DNA of 64,000 nt, from contig NZ_VWWL01000013.1 in assembly GCF_011752995.1 (NCBI RefSeq), positions 1 through 64,000 of the forward strand. Direction: 5' to 3'. The translations under genes were made by a program, and so were the position numbers. The DNA is from Burkholderia sp. Ax-1724 (GTDB lineage Bacteria > Pseudomonadota > Gammaproteobacteria > Burkholderiales > Burkholderiaceae). The notes beneath the pieces are model-generated. The model saw nothing but the letters and a program-made list of their open reading frames with translations, did not search any database and was not told the origin of the DNA. Each line of letters begins with the position of its first letter. Within the stretch, counting starts at the first letter, position 1. Of the stretch, positions 17,398 through 28,076 are shown in pieces.

Positions 17398-18174
17398 ATG
17401 AAAATCGCCACCTGGAACGTCAATTCCCTCAAAGTCCGCCAGCAACACGTGATCGACTGGCTCGCGAGCAGCGGCGTCGACGTGCTGTGCCTGCAGGAAC
17501 TGAAACTCACCGACGACAAATTCCCGCGCGCCGAACTCGAAGCAGTCGGCTACCGCAGCTGGTACGCGGGGCAGAAAACCTATAACGGTGTCGGCATTCT
17601 GGTGCGCGAAGGCTTGCACGTCGACGAAAGCAGCATCGTGCGCAATATCCCCGGTTTCGAGGACCCGCAGCAACGCGTGATTGCGGCGACCATCGAAGGC
17701 GTACGCATCATCTCCGCATACTTCCCGAACGGCCAGGCGCCGGGCACCGAAAAATTCGCCTACAAACTGCGCTGGCTCGACGCACTGCACGCGTGGCTCG
17801 CGACCGAGATAAGCACGCATCCGAAGCTCGCTCTGCTGGGCGACTACAACATTGCGCCCGACGATCGCGACGTGCACGATCCGAAGGCATGGGAAGGCCA
17901 GAATCTCGTGTCGCCCGAAGAACGCGCGGCGTTCGTGCAGTTGATCGGCCTCGGTCTGTTCGATGCATTCCGTCAGTTCGAGCAGCCGGAAAAAATCTAT
18001 TCGTGGTGGGACTACCGGATGATGGCGTTCCGCCGCAATGCGGGACTGCGCATCGACCACATCCTGCTGTCGAAAGCGCTCGCCGATACCTGCACCGCCT
18101 GCGACGTCGACAAGGTGCCGCGCAAATGGGAGCAGCCTTCGGATCACGCGCCGGTTTTCGCGCAGCTGGGTTGA
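17398..18174 (+). CDS. xthA: Exodeoxyribonuclease III
   Basis: AP endonuclease and 3'-5' exonuclease of base excision repair. 258 residues. Key motifs: WNVNSLK (Asn), LQELKLTDDKFP (metal-binding Glu), GDYNIAPDDRDVHDP (Asp-Asn), WWDYR, IDHILLS and SDHAPVFAQL (catalytic His). The ATG at 17398 gives MKIATWNVNS, the usual family start. It lies after the divergent tRNA and converges with the peptidase gene. Confidence 0.96.
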   Translation: MKIATWNVNSLKVRQQHVIDWLASSGVDVLCLQELKLTDDKFPRAELEAVGYRSWYAGQKTYNGVGILVREGLHVDESSIVRNIPGFEDPQQRVIAATIEGVRIISAYFPNGQAPGTEKFAYKLRWLDALHAWLATEISTHPKLALLGDYNIAPDDRDVHDPKAWEGQNLVSPEERAAFVQLIGLGLFDAFRQFEQPEKIYSWWDYRMMAFRRNAGLRIDHILLSKALADTCTACDVDKVPRKWEQPSDHAPVFAQLG

Positions 18175-18282
18175 GGGTGAGCGACAAGCATTGAACGCAG
18201 CGAGGCAGCGCCGGATCATGCCTCACTGCCTTACGCTTCCTGCTTTACCCCTACCCCACTCACCTCGGCCGCGACCCCAGCA

Positions 18283-20424
18283 CTACCTGCCCTCGATATC
18301 CGCATCAGCGACTGCCTCGCCACCCAACACGCCCCACAAAAACCCGAACACCATCGCATCGTGCCCGGCCTGCTCCAGTTCATCGGAGCCGCCGTGGCCG
18401 CCCTCCGTATTCTCGCGATACCACACGTTGTCCACGCCGAGCGCCTGCATGCGCGCGGCCATCTTGCGCGCGTGGCCGGGATGCACGCGATCGTCGGCGG
18501 TCGAGGTCGTGAACAGCACGGGCGGATAGGCAACGCCCGCCGCGACGTTGTGATATGGCGAGTACGCGGCCAGTACGCGCGCTTCGCCGGGTTCGTCCGG
18601 GTCGCCGTATTCGTCGATCCATGACGCGCCCGCATGCAGCAGGTGATAGCGGCTCATATCGAGCAACGGCACCTCGCACACGACGGCGCCGAACAGCTCG
18701 GGCCGCTGCACCATGCAGGCGGCCACCAGCAGGCCGCCGTTGCTGCCGCCCTGAATGCCGAGTTGCGCGGCGCTCGTTACGCCGGTGTCGATCAGCGCCT
18801 TCGCGACCGCGATGAAATCGTCGAACGCGCGCTGCCGATGCTCGCCCTGCGCCGCCATATGCCAGCGCGTGCCGAACTCGCCGCCGCCGCGAATATGCGC
18901 GACCACGTACACGCCGCCGCGTTCGAGCCAACCGATACCCTGCCCGGTCAGATAGCTCGGCAGCAACGGAATCGCGAAGCCGCCATAACCGCTCAGCAGA
19001 CAAGGACGGGCAATCGGGCGTGCTTCGTCCTGCTTCGGCGCGATCACCGTGTAGGGCACACGCGTGCCGTCGGCCGACACCGCATGTCCGCGCGTCACCG
19101 TGCAATGCGTTGCGTCGAACTGCGTCGGCCAGCGGTCGAGCAATTCCCATTCGCCAGGATCGCCAGGCTCGTCGCGCGCGAGGTCGGTGAGCCAATAGGC
19201 CGGCGGTTGCAGATAGTCGTCGGCATCGACGAATACTTCGTCGTTGAGCGTCGCTTCGACCGGCGACACGTCGACCTGCGCATCGCCGTGCGACTCGAAT
19301 ACGCGCTCGCGCCAATGCCATGTCCGGTCGTTGCCCGAGGTTGGCGTTGGCGTCCAGATCAGCGTCTTGCCGCGCACGTCGTCGAGATACGAGACGATCA
19401 GATGATGGCGCGTATGCGACCACTCGCAGGCCGAGGTCAACGGTGTCGGCACAAAAAGCGGCGTCACCTCGCGCTCGCCGCGCAGAAACGCATCTTCGCG
19501 AATCGCGAGCAGCGCGCCGCCCGGATAGTGCGCACCCTTGCCTGCCCCACCACACGCCCAGTCGAGCCGCGGTTCGAGCAGCAGCCAGCCTTGCCACGCG
19601 CCCACCGCAACGTGCGCGGGCACGTCATAGCGATGCCATGCATCGGTCGCGCCGTCGAGATAGTACGTGTGCGAATCGAAGAAATCGACGCTGCTCGTCA
19701 CCGTGTGGCGACCTTCGAGCGGATCGTAATGCGCTTCCACGCCGATATCGCCGAACTCGCCGCGAAACACCACGGGCGCATCGGCCAGCGCGGTGCCGCG
19801 CGTCCAGCGCCGCACCTCGCGCGGATAACCCGAGCGTGTCAGCGTCTTGCGGCCGTTGTCCCAGCCGACGTAGAGCGTATCGCGATCGATCCACGATGCC
19901 GTGTGCTTGCCCGCCTTCGCAATCGCGAAGCCCGCGTCGACAAAGCATCGCGCCTCGATGTCGAACTCGCGCACGACGAGCGCATCCGAGCCGCCCGGCG
20001 ACATCGTGATCAGCGCACGGTCGCCGTCGGGATAAAGGATGTCGAGGTCGACGCAGACCCACGGCGTTTTTTCGGCGGTGCCGAGCGCGTCGAAGTCGAG
20101 CAGGTTCTGCCACACGGGCGCGCCGCTGCGCCACGCCGACCACGCGGTGCGTCGCCAGATGCCGCGCGGATTGCGCTCGTCCTGCCACAGATCGTAGGCC
20201 CACTCCCGCCAGCGATCGGGAATCACCGGGCGCTCGCGCGGCAGGTAGGCGTCGGCAAGGCGCTGCCGCAGCGTGTCGAACGGCTTGCCGCTGCACCACG
20301 CGGCGCGTGTGCGCGCATTCTGCGCTTCGACCCACGCGAGCGCGTCAGGGTTGTCGAGCGCTTCGAGCGACAGGAAAGGATCGGGGGAAAGCGGCCACTG
20401 GAAGGAAGCGGAAGAAGCAGGCAT
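18283..20424 (-). CDS. Prolyl oligopeptidase family serine peptidase (S9A)
   Basis: Cytoplasmic or periplasmic oligopeptidase of 713 residues. An N-terminal beta-propeller is followed by an alpha/beta hydrolase domain with nucleophile S561 in GGSNGG, the Asp in TADDRVHPGHARK and the His in EGGHGGSDE. The pattern YGGFAIPLLPSYL and WLERGGVYVVAHIRGGGEFG is typical of S9A enzymes. I used the ATG at 20424 (MPASSASFQW). A 38-codon longer frame would begin inside the terminator of ntrC and is rejected. No signal peptide is seen. Confidence 0.9.
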   Translation of the reverse strand: MPASSASFQWPLSPDPFLSLEALDNPDALAWVEAQNARTRAAWCSGKPFDTLRQRLADAYLPRERPVIPDRWREWAYDLWQDERNPRGIWRRTAWSAWRSGAPVWQNLLDFDALGTAEKTPWVCVDLDILYPDGDRALITMSPGGSDALVVREFDIEARCFVDAGFAIAKAGKHTASWIDRDTLYVGWDNGRKTLTRSGYPREVRRWTRGTALADAPVVFRGEFGDIGVEAHYDPLEGRHTVTSSVDFFDSHTYYLDGATDAWHRYDVPAHVAVGAWQGWLLLEPRLDWACGGAGKGAHYPGGALLAIREDAFLRGEREVTPLFVPTPLTSACEWSHTRHHLIVSYLDDVRGKTLIWTPTPTSGNDRTWHWRERVFESHGDAQVDVSPVEATLNDEVFVDADDYLQPPAYWLTDLARDEPGDPGEWELLDRWPTQFDATHCTVTRGHAVSADGTRVPYTVIAPKQDEARPIARPCLLSGYGGFAIPLLPSYLTGQGIGWLERGGVYVVAHIRGGGEFGTRWHMAAQGEHRQRAFDDFIAVAKALIDTGVTSAAQLGIQGGSNGGLLVAACMVQRPELFGAVVCEVPLLDMSRYHLLHAGASWIDEYGDPDEPGEARVLAAYSPYHNVAAGVAYPPVLFTTSTADDRVHPGHARKMAARMQALGVDNVWYRENTEGGHGGSDELEQAGHDAMVFGFLWGVLGGEAVADADIEGR

Positions 20425-20499
20425 CGTCGGCTGTCGAATGGAAACAGCGTCGATTATGCCTTGGGAGAGCGTGCGGCCGATTTGCCGAAAGCTCTCCCC

Positions 20500-20532
20500 A
20501 AAACGACGAAGGCGGCTCGCGCCGCCTTCGTC
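20500..20532 (-). terminator. Terminator of the glnA-ntrB-ntrC operon
   Basis: A 12-bp perfect stem GACGAAGGCGGC/GCCGCCTTCGTC with a four-base loop. On the minus strand it is followed by GTTTTGG. It lies 70 bases beyond the ntrC stop. Confidence 0.75.
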
Positions 20533-20603
20533 TGCCATGCGTCATTGCCTAATGAACGCCCAATGAGCACTCAATGAGCGCCCGATGTGCACTCGACGCG
20601 CGC

Positions 20604-22139
<1,536 letters not shown>

Positions 22140-22180
22140 ATAGGTCGGTCAGAAGTCTTGAAATGCATGGAGTATCTGCA

Positions 22181-23323
22181 TCAGCAGTCGAGCGGCAGCA
22201 GAATCTGAAACTCGGTATGGCCCGGCCGGCTATCCACTTCGATCAGGCCGTCGTGCTGCTGCACGAAGGTCTGCGCGAGCGTGAGACCGAGACCGCTGCC
22301 GTCCTCGCGCCCCGACACGAGCGGATAGAAAATGCGGTCGCGAATCTCTTCGGGAATGCCGGGGCCGTTGTCGACGATATGCAAGTCCAGTGCCAGTTTG
22401 CACAGGCGCTTCGAGATCGTGACCTTGCGCGCGATGCGCGTGCGCAGCTCGATGCGCGCATCGCCCTGCGAGATGCGCTCGCGCAATGCCTCGGCCGCGT
22501 TGCGCACGATGTTCAGCAGCGCCTGGATCAACTGCTCCTTGTCGCCGCGCAAATCCGGCACGCTGACGTCGTAATCGCGCGCGATCGTGAGGCCGCGCGG
22601 AAACTCCGCGAGAATCACCTGGCGCACGCGCTCGCACACCTCGTGAATGTTCACGTCGCCGACGATATGCGGATGCCGGTGCGGCTCCAGCAAGCGGTCG
22701 ACGAGCGTCTGCAGCCGGTCCGACTCCTTGATGATGACCTGGGTGTACTCGCGCAATTCGTCGCGCTGCCGCTCGCCGAGTTCGAATTCGAGCAGTTGCG
22801 CGGCGCCGCGGATGCCGCCGAGCGGATTCTTGATCTCGTGCGCGAGATTGCGGATCAGTTGCTTGTTGACGGCCGTGAGGTCGTTGATGCGCTCCTCGCG
22901 GTCGGTGCGCAGATGCCGCTCGTTCTCGAACAGTTCGAGCAGCACGTAGTCCTGCGCGCTTTCCAGAAAGCCGACGATCGCATGCACGTGCAGCGGCTCG
23001 TGGCCCGGTCGTTCGAGCACGGCATCGAGATGCGTCGCGTGAAAACGGTGCGCGGCGATCGCGGTGATCGTCGCGACCAGTTCGTCCGCGTTCGAGAAGA
23101 TGTCGGGCCACGCCATCTGCGTCAGTTGCCGGCGCGACATTTCGAGCATCGACTCCGCCGACGGATTCGCGAACGCGACGCGCAGCGTGCGCTTGTCGAG
23201 CACCAGCACGACGGTCGGCAGCGCCTCGAAGCCCGGCAGCAATCCGGAACTCACGAGCTGCGGATCGTCCGACAGCGTCTGTTCGTGTCCTTTCCTTGCC
23301 TTGATCAGATTCTTGAGAACCAT
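22181..23323 (-). CDS. glnL: Nitrogen regulation histidine kinase NtrB
   Basis: Soluble sensor kinase/phosphatase controlled by PII protein, 380 residues. A PAS domain (FANPSAESMLEMSRRQL) precedes the HisKA domain with phospho-His H162 in NLAHEIKNPLGGIRGAAQLLE. The ATPase part has NIVRNAAEAL (N box), DNGPGIPEEIRDRIFYP (G1/F) and GSGLGLTLAQ (G2). No membrane segment, as expected for NtrB. It lies between glnA and ntrC. Confidence 0.97.
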   Translation of the reverse strand: MVLKNLIKARKGHEQTLSDDPQLVSSGLLPGFEALPTVVLVLDKRTLRVAFANPSAESMLEMSRRQLTQMAWPDIFSNADELVATITAIAAHRFHATHLDAVLERPGHEPLHVHAIVGFLESAQDYVLLELFENERHLRTDREERINDLTAVNKQLIRNLAHEIKNPLGGIRGAAQLLEFELGERQRDELREYTQVIIKESDRLQTLVDRLLEPHRHPHIVGDVNIHEVCERVRQVILAEFPRGLTIARDYDVSVPDLRGDKEQLIQALLNIVRNAAEALRERISQGDARIELRTRIARKVTISKRLCKLALDLHIVDNGPGIPEEIRDRIFYPLVSGREDGSGLGLTLAQTFVQQHDGLIEVDSRPGHTEFQILLPLDC

Positions 23324-23420
23324 CTTGCAGTCCGGCCGGTAGGAGAGCGTGGGAGGTCGGGGGATGGCTTCGGCTTGCCCTTGCGGGGCTGCCCGCCTTT
23401 GTTCCGCCCGCGCCCTAACG

Positions 23421-23444
23421 AAAAAGGGACGGCGCCGCCGTCCC
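23421..23444 (-). terminator. Terminator between glnA and ntrB
   Basis: On the minus strand the stem GGGACGGC/GCCGTCCC is followed by TTTTT. It lies 67 bases after the glnA stop, so it probably reduces expression of ntrBC relative to glnA. Confidence 0.8.
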
Positions 23445-23510
23445 TTCGTGACCGATCGCGAGCGTCGGGCAAAGCGCTTCGCCGGGTGACGGGCGAAGCG
23501 CCATGACCGC

Positions 23511-24926
23511 TTACAGCGAGTAGTACATTTCGAATTCGATCGGATGCACCGACTGACGATAGCGTTGCAGCTCGCCCGTCTTCAGTTCGATGTACGCGTC
23601 GAGCATCGAATCCGTGAACACGCCGCCGCGCGTCAGGAACTCGCGGTCCGCGTCGAGCGCGTCGAGCGCCTGGTCGAGGCCGGCGCACACGGTCGGGATC
23701 TTGGCATCCTCTTCCGGCGGCAGGTCGTACAGGTTCTTGTCGGCGGCTTCGCCCGGGTGAATCTTGTTCTGCACGCCGTCGAGACCCGCCATCATCAGCG
23801 CGGAGAAGCACAGGTACGGATTCGCCAGCGGGTCCGGGAAGCGCGTTTCGATGCGGCGGCCCTTCGGGTTCGACACGTGCGGAATACGGATCGATGCCGA
23901 ACGGTTGCGAGCCGAGTAAGCAAGCTTGACCGGCGCTTCGAAGTGCGGCACGAGACGCTTGTACGAGTTCGTACCCGGGTTCGTGATCGCGTTCAGCGCG
24001 CGAGCGTGCTTGATGATGCCGCCGATGTAGAACAGCGCGAATTCCGACAGGCCGGCATAGCCGTTGCCCGCGAACAGATTCTGGCCGTCCTTCCAGATCG
24101 ACTGGTGAACGTGCATGCCCGAACCGTTATCGCCGACGATCGGCTTCGGCATGAACGTCGCCGTCTTGCCGTACGTGTGCGCGACGTTGTGGATGATGTA
24201 CTTCATCTGCTGCAGCCAGTCGGCGCGCTGCACGAGCGTCGAGAACTTGGTGCCGATTTCGTTCTGGCCCTGGCCCGCCACTTCGTGGTGATGCACTTCG
24301 ACCGGAATGCCGATCTGTTCGAGCAGCAGGCACATTTCCGAGCGGATGTCCTGGAACGTGTCGACCGGCGCGACCGGGAAGTAGCCGCCCTTCGTGCCCG
24401 GACGGTGGCCGGTGTTGCCGCCTTCGAATTCCTTCGCCGACGACCACGGTGCTTCTTCCGAACCGATCTTGACGAAGCAGCCCGACTGATCCGTGTTCCA
24501 CTGGACCGAGTCGAAAATGAAGAATTCCGGTTCCGGACCGAAGAAGGCCGTGTCGCCGAGGCCCGAGCTCTTCAGGTACGCTTCGGCGCGCTTCGCGAGC
24601 GAGCGCGGGTCGCGCTCGTAGCCCTTGCCGTCGGCCGGTTCGACGACGTCGCAGGTCAGCACGAGGGTCGATTCTTCGAAGAACGGGTCGATGAAGGCCG
24701 TGTTCGCGTCCGGGATCAACAGCATGTCCGATGCCTCGATGCCCTTCCAGCCGGCAATCGACGAACCGTCAAACGCATGGCCGCTTTCGAACTTGTCTTC
24801 TTCGAATGCCGACACCGGCACCGAAACGTGTTGTTCCTTGCCGCGCGTGTCGGTGAAACGGAAGTCGACAAACTTGACGTCCTCGTCCTTGACGAGTTGC
24901 ATGACGTCGGCCACGGATTTACTCAT
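23511..24926 (-). CDS. glnA: Glutamine synthetase, type I
   Basis: Makes glutamine from glutamate, ammonia and ATP; dodecameric cytoplasmic enzyme. 471 residues. The adenylylation site Y400 is present in KNLYDLPPEE. Metal and substrate motifs include FDGSSIAGWKG, EVHHHEVAGQGQNEIG, KPIVGDNGSGMHVHQS and NRSASIRIPHV. The ATG at 24926 gives MSKSVADVMQL. First gene of the glnA-ntrB-ntrC operon, with a sigma-54 promoter and NtrC-like sites upstream. Confidence 0.98.
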   Translation of the reverse strand: MSKSVADVMQLVKDEDVKFVDFRFTDTRGKEQHVSVPVSAFEEDKFESGHAFDGSSIAGWKGIEASDMLLIPDANTAFIDPFFEESTLVLTCDVVEPADGKGYERDPRSLAKRAEAYLKSSGLGDTAFFGPEPEFFIFDSVQWNTDQSGCFVKIGSEEAPWSSAKEFEGGNTGHRPGTKGGYFPVAPVDTFQDIRSEMCLLLEQIGIPVEVHHHEVAGQGQNEIGTKFSTLVQRADWLQQMKYIIHNVAHTYGKTATFMPKPIVGDNGSGMHVHQSIWKDGQNLFAGNGYAGLSEFALFYIGGIIKHARALNAITNPGTNSYKRLVPHFEAPVKLAYSARNRSASIRIPHVSNPKGRRIETRFPDPLANPYLCFSALMMAGLDGVQNKIHPGEAADKNLYDLPPEEDAKIPTVCAGLDQALDALDADREFLTRGGVFTDSMLDAYIELKTGELQRYRQSVHPIEFEMYYSL

Positions 24927-25068
24927 AACCTATCTCCTGATTAACGAATTCGGCGGATTCAGCCGCCGCCCAATCTAGCTGACCCACCCCGGCGCGTCCA
25001 CCCGAAAGAGGCTCGGACACGGTGAAAACCCGAAAAATCTGCGGGGCGAATCGATCGGCACCAATAAA

Positions 25069-25083
25069 GCATCTTCTGTGCCA
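25069..25083 (-). promoter_or_regulatory. Sigma-54 promoter of glnA
   Basis: On the minus strand TGGCACAGAAGATGC matches the sigma-54 pattern: GG at 25082-25081 and GC at 25070-25069, with ten bases between. Predicted start near 25058, leaving a leader of about 130 bases before glnA. This agrees with NtrC control from further upstream. Confidence 0.78.
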
Positions 25084-25192
25084 TGTTTGCGAACCAGGCC
25101 GTCCGATCTGGCGCACAGCCTTGCTGCATCTGCGTTTGCCGGCGGCGGACACAGCCCGCGCCGGGCCGCCGCGCCATCCGGCGGGATTTGAA

Positions 25193-25209
25193 TGCACCAG
25201 TTACGTGCA
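25193..25209. promoter_or_regulatory. NtrC-like binding site 1
   Basis: TGCACC-AGTTA-CGTGCA, one mismatch from the palindromic NtrC consensus TGCACC-N5-GGTGCA. It lies about 110 bases upstream of the sigma-54 promoter, the usual enhancer distance. Confidence 0.65.
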
Positions 25210-25244
25210 TTCACCGGTTTGGCAACGACTCATATCTTCATTTT

Positions 25245-25279
25245 GGTGCATTTGAATAAAAATGCACCATTTTTGCGCA
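25245..25279. promoter_or_regulatory. NtrC-like binding region 2
   Basis: A perfect inverted repeat GGTGCATTT/AAATGCACC at 25245-25253 and 25260-25268 overlaps a second imperfect site TGCACC-ATTTT-TGCGCA at 25263-25279. Together with site 1 this gives the paired enhancer layout known for NtrC promoters. Confidence 0.6.
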
Positions 25280-25393
25280 TTCATGATGCTTCGGCGGTTG
25301 AGTGCGCCGTTGCGCGCCGCCGGCGCCCCGCACACCTGCGCGGTATGCACCGCGCGCTAGAATGATCATTTGGTCCGAAGGAGATTGACGCTC

Positions 25394-25858
25394 ATGAGCA
25401 CGCTCGAACAGCTGTACGCGCAGGCGGACGCCCGCCGCACCGGGAATCAACTGCCTTACGCGGGCGCGGTATCGCCCGCCGAGGCGTTCGAGTTGCTGCA
25501 ACTCGATCCGCGCACGCGTCTCGTCGACGTGCGCACGCGTGCCGAACTCGACTGGGTCGGCCGGCCGGTTATCGGCGATGGGCAATACGCGCATGTCGAA
25601 TGGACGCGTTATCCGGGCGCGGTGCCCAATCAGGAATTCATGCAGCAACTCGCGCAGGTGGCATCGCCCGATACGCCGGTGCTGTTCCTGTGCCGCAGCG
25701 CCGCGCGCTCGAAGCTCGCCGCGATCGCCGCGACCCAGGCCGGCTTCACCAAGGCGTACGACCTGCTGGAAGGTTTCGAAGGCGACAAGGACGGCCAGGG
25801 GCATCGGAAGACGGTGTCGGGCTGGTGTTTTCGCGGGTTGCCGTGGATCGGCGCCTGA
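25394..25858 (+). CDS. Rhodanese-like domain protein
   Basis: Single rhodanese domain of 154 residues. The catalytic Cys is C100 in VLFLCRSAARS, preceded by LVDVRTRAELDWVG. Such proteins carry sulfur as a persulfide; the partner cannot be inferred. The ATG at 25394 follows AAGGAG at a good distance. It is divergent from glnA, and the shared 467-base region carries the glnA control sites. Confidence 0.88.
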   Translation: MSTLEQLYAQADARRTGNQLPYAGAVSPAEAFELLQLDPRTRLVDVRTRAELDWVGRPVIGDGQYAHVEWTRYPGAVPNQEFMQQLAQVASPDTPVLFLCRSAARSKLAAIAATQAGFTKAYDLLEGFEGDKDGQGHRKTVSGWCFRGLPWIGA

Positions 25859-26171
25859 AGGCCCGCGCTCTGGAAGCTGACGGGCCGCGCTTCGGCTGCG
25901 GTGAACCCGTGGCCTGACACGGCGCGAGGGCGGCCGGCCGCTCGCCGCCTGAAGTCCCGGGCGCCGCGGGAAGCCGCGCGCCGAGCCTGCACATGGTCGA
26001 GGTTCAATGTGACAGGCCAATGATTCGCGAGCGGCCCGATATGCGTCTTGTCGAATGCCCCGGGGCACGGGTTGAACTGCTCGCCATCACATCGCAGCCG
26101 CAGCGCGAGTGATGGCGGAGAGTTCAGCCGCCGCGATTCGGCCCACCCTCAGCCCACTACTCGCCCGCCGG
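25859..26171 (+). other. Gap between rhodanese and cinA-like genes
   Basis: Convergent intergenic stretch of 313 bases. I see no gene and no clear terminator, only GC-rich palindromic pieces such as GGCCGGCC. Confidence 0.4.
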
Positions 26172-27008
26172 TCACTTGCCCGGCTTCGCCGTCGCGGCCG
26201 CCACCTCGGGCTCGACGATATCGCCGCCGAGCAGATGCACGCCTTCGCGCAGCTTCACGAACGCCGCGGCCACCGCTTCCGGCTCGCCCTTCACGCCGAG
26301 ATCGATATGATGCCGTGCATAGACGCCGCCGCGCTCCGCGTCGCCGACGCTCGGCAGGCTGAACACGCGCACGCCCGGAAAATCGCCTTCGATTTTCTCC
26401 ATCAGCGGCGTGAGGCGCGACTCCGGCAACTCGAACACGAGCAGCGACTTCTCCGCATGCGGCATGGCGTGATGCAGGTGTGCGTACTGCGTATCGAGCA
26501 CCCATTCGATCATCGGCCAGGCCATCACCGGAAAGCCCGGCACGAAATAATGCTGGCGGATCGAAAAGCCCGGAATCTTGTTGTAGCCGTTCGGAATGAT
26601 CTCGGCGCCCTGCGCAAACGTGCCCATGTTCAGGCGATGCCGGTTTTCGGGCGTGTTCAGATCGAGCGGCGCCGGCGAGTTCGCCGGATACATGTCGCGG
26701 ATGCGCTCCTGGATCAGCCGCGCTGCATCCGGATGCAGCTCGAGCGGCACGCCGAGCGCGGCCGCCGCGCATTGGCGCGTGTGATCGTCAGGCGTCGCGC
26801 CGATGCCGCCGGTCGAGAAAACGATGTCGCCCGAGTCGAACGTGCGCCGCAGCGTCGCCGTGATGCGCTCGGGGTCGTCGCCGACGTACTCAGCCCAGCC
26901 GAGCGACAGCCCGCGCGCGCCGAGCAATTCGATGACCTTCGGCAGATGCTTGTCGACACGCCTGCCCGAGAGGATTTCATCGCCAATGATGATGACGCCA
27001 AATGCCAT
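26172..27008 (-). CDS. CinA-like molybdopterin-binding domain protein
   Basis: 278 residues. The N-terminus has the MoCF/CinA fold (MAFGVIIIGDEILSGRRVDKHLP, FSTGGIGATPDDHT), as in the N-terminal half of CinA. The C-terminal deamidase domain is missing, so it is of the stand-alone COG1058 type. The precise reaction is unknown to me; a nucleotide pyrophosphatase activity is known for CinA N-terminal domains. The start at 27008 is preceded by GAGGCCGC. It lies 20 bases downstream of the EI24 gene on the same strand, so they form an operon. Confidence 0.82.
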   Translation of the reverse strand: MAFGVIIIGDEILSGRRVDKHLPKVIELLGARGLSLGWAEYVGDDPERITATLRRTFDSGDIVFSTGGIGATPDDHTRQCAAAALGVPLELHPDAARLIQERIRDMYPANSPAPLDLNTPENRHRLNMGTFAQGAEIIPNGYNKIPGFSIRQHYFVPGFPVMAWPMIEWVLDTQYAHLHHAMPHAEKSLLVFELPESRLTPLMEKIEGDFPGVRVFSLPSVGDAERGGVYARHHIDLGVKGEPEAVAAAFVKLREGVHLLGGDIVEPEVAAATAKPGK

Positions 27009-27028
27009 TGCGGCCTCTTCTTGTTGGA

Positions 27029-27862
27029 TCAATAGGGAACCGGCGCGCTCCGGCGCACGCCGCCATGCTCTTCCGCCCGCATGCGCTGCAGCGCGCGCAG
27101 GCAGTAGTAGCCGAACCACAGCGCCGAGAACACGAGGATGAACGCGTAAATCCAGATCGTCACCGCGGTGATCACCGGGAACAGCACGATCAGCCAGACC
27201 GACGACGCCCACAGCAGCGTCGGCAGCGAGCCGAGCAGACCGCTCGCGACGCCGATCAGCAGCAGCGGCAGCCGATGGCGCCGCACGAGTTCGCGCCGCT
27301 CCTCAGGTGTCGCGTGCAGGGCCAGCGCGTCGTAGCTCATGACACGATAAGTCAGCCAGCCCCACAGGAGCGGCGGAATCAGCGCGAAGAACGGCGGCAC
27401 GAGCCACAGCGGCAGCGTGACGATCAGCAGCACGAGACACACGAGCGTGGCCCACAACGCCTGGCCGAGGCTACCGTACCACGTTCCGCCGCGCCGCATT
27501 TCAAGCCCGGCGAACTGGCGGTCCGCGAGAAAGCGGATCGCGGCCGGCATCGACAGCATCGCGATCAGCAGCAGCACCGTGACGACGATCAGCGGAATCG
27601 CCACCGCGATCACGATGAACGGTGCGATCACCGCATGCAGGGTCGAAAAGCCGAGCCAGTCGAACAGATGGTAAAGCGTCGCGGTGAAAGACCAGTCGTC
27701 GAGCCACGAGCGGGTCGCGCCCGTGAGCGTCTGCCAGAAAAACCACAGGGCCACGCCCCAACTGACCGTCGCGACGATGAACGGTTTGAAGGTCAGCCAG
27801 AGCATGCGCGGATGGAACGCGCTGGCGAGCGCGCGCCCGAACGAGCGCAACAGATCATTCAT
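27029..27862 (-). CDS. EI24 domain membrane protein
   Basis: 277-residue integral membrane protein. Hydrophobic helices include FIVATVSWGVALWFFWQ, VIAPFIVIAVAIPLIVVTVLLLIAML, ATLVCLVLLIVTLPLWLVPPFFALIPPLLWGWL, LPLLLIGVASGLL and a C-terminal pair. The pattern GLEMRRGG between helices and WGWLTYRVMSYDAL are typical of EI24/CysZ-like proteins. Role unclear; CysZ relatives transport sulfate. It starts at 27862 (MNDLLRSFGRAL) and precedes the CinA-like gene. Confidence 0.8.
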   Translation of the reverse strand: MNDLLRSFGRALASAFHPRMLWLTFKPFIVATVSWGVALWFFWQTLTGATRSWLDDWSFTATLYHLFDWLGFSTLHAVIAPFIVIAVAIPLIVVTVLLLIAMLSMPAAIRFLADRQFAGLEMRRGGTWYGSLGQALWATLVCLVLLIVTLPLWLVPPFFALIPPLLWGWLTYRVMSYDALALHATPEERRELVRRHRLPLLLIGVASGLLGSLPTLLWASSVWLIVLFPVITAVTIWIYAFILVFSALWFGYYCLRALQRMRAEEHGGVRRSAPVPY

Positions 27863-27975
27863 GCGAGCCGGTGCCTGCGAACGAAACGGTGAAAGAGAAA
27901 TCGCGCCGGCGCCGGCCCGACATACCGGGAAGCCGGCGCGTGCGCGCGAACGTGGACAGGATAAACCAGCAGGAC

Positions 27976-28001
27976 GCACCGCCGGGAGAAGCCGGCGGTG
28001 C
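27976..28001. other. Perfect hairpin between the hydroxylase and EI24 genes
   Basis: GCACCGCCGG-GAGAAG-CCGGCGGTGC, a perfect 10-bp stem between two minus-strand genes. No T-run on either side, so it could be a Rho-dependent pause site or mRNA stabiliser. Confidence 0.5.
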
Positions 28002-28076
28002 GAGTAAGTGTGCCCGGACAGGCGTCGGGTGGGTTCAGGCGGATCGGGCCGCGCCGGCGGTCCAACGCGGGCGGAC

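Noticed and set aside
20425..20538. Longer N-terminus for the prolyl oligopeptidase
   Set aside because: These codons overlap the strong terminator hairpin of the nitrogen operon and do not resemble the family.
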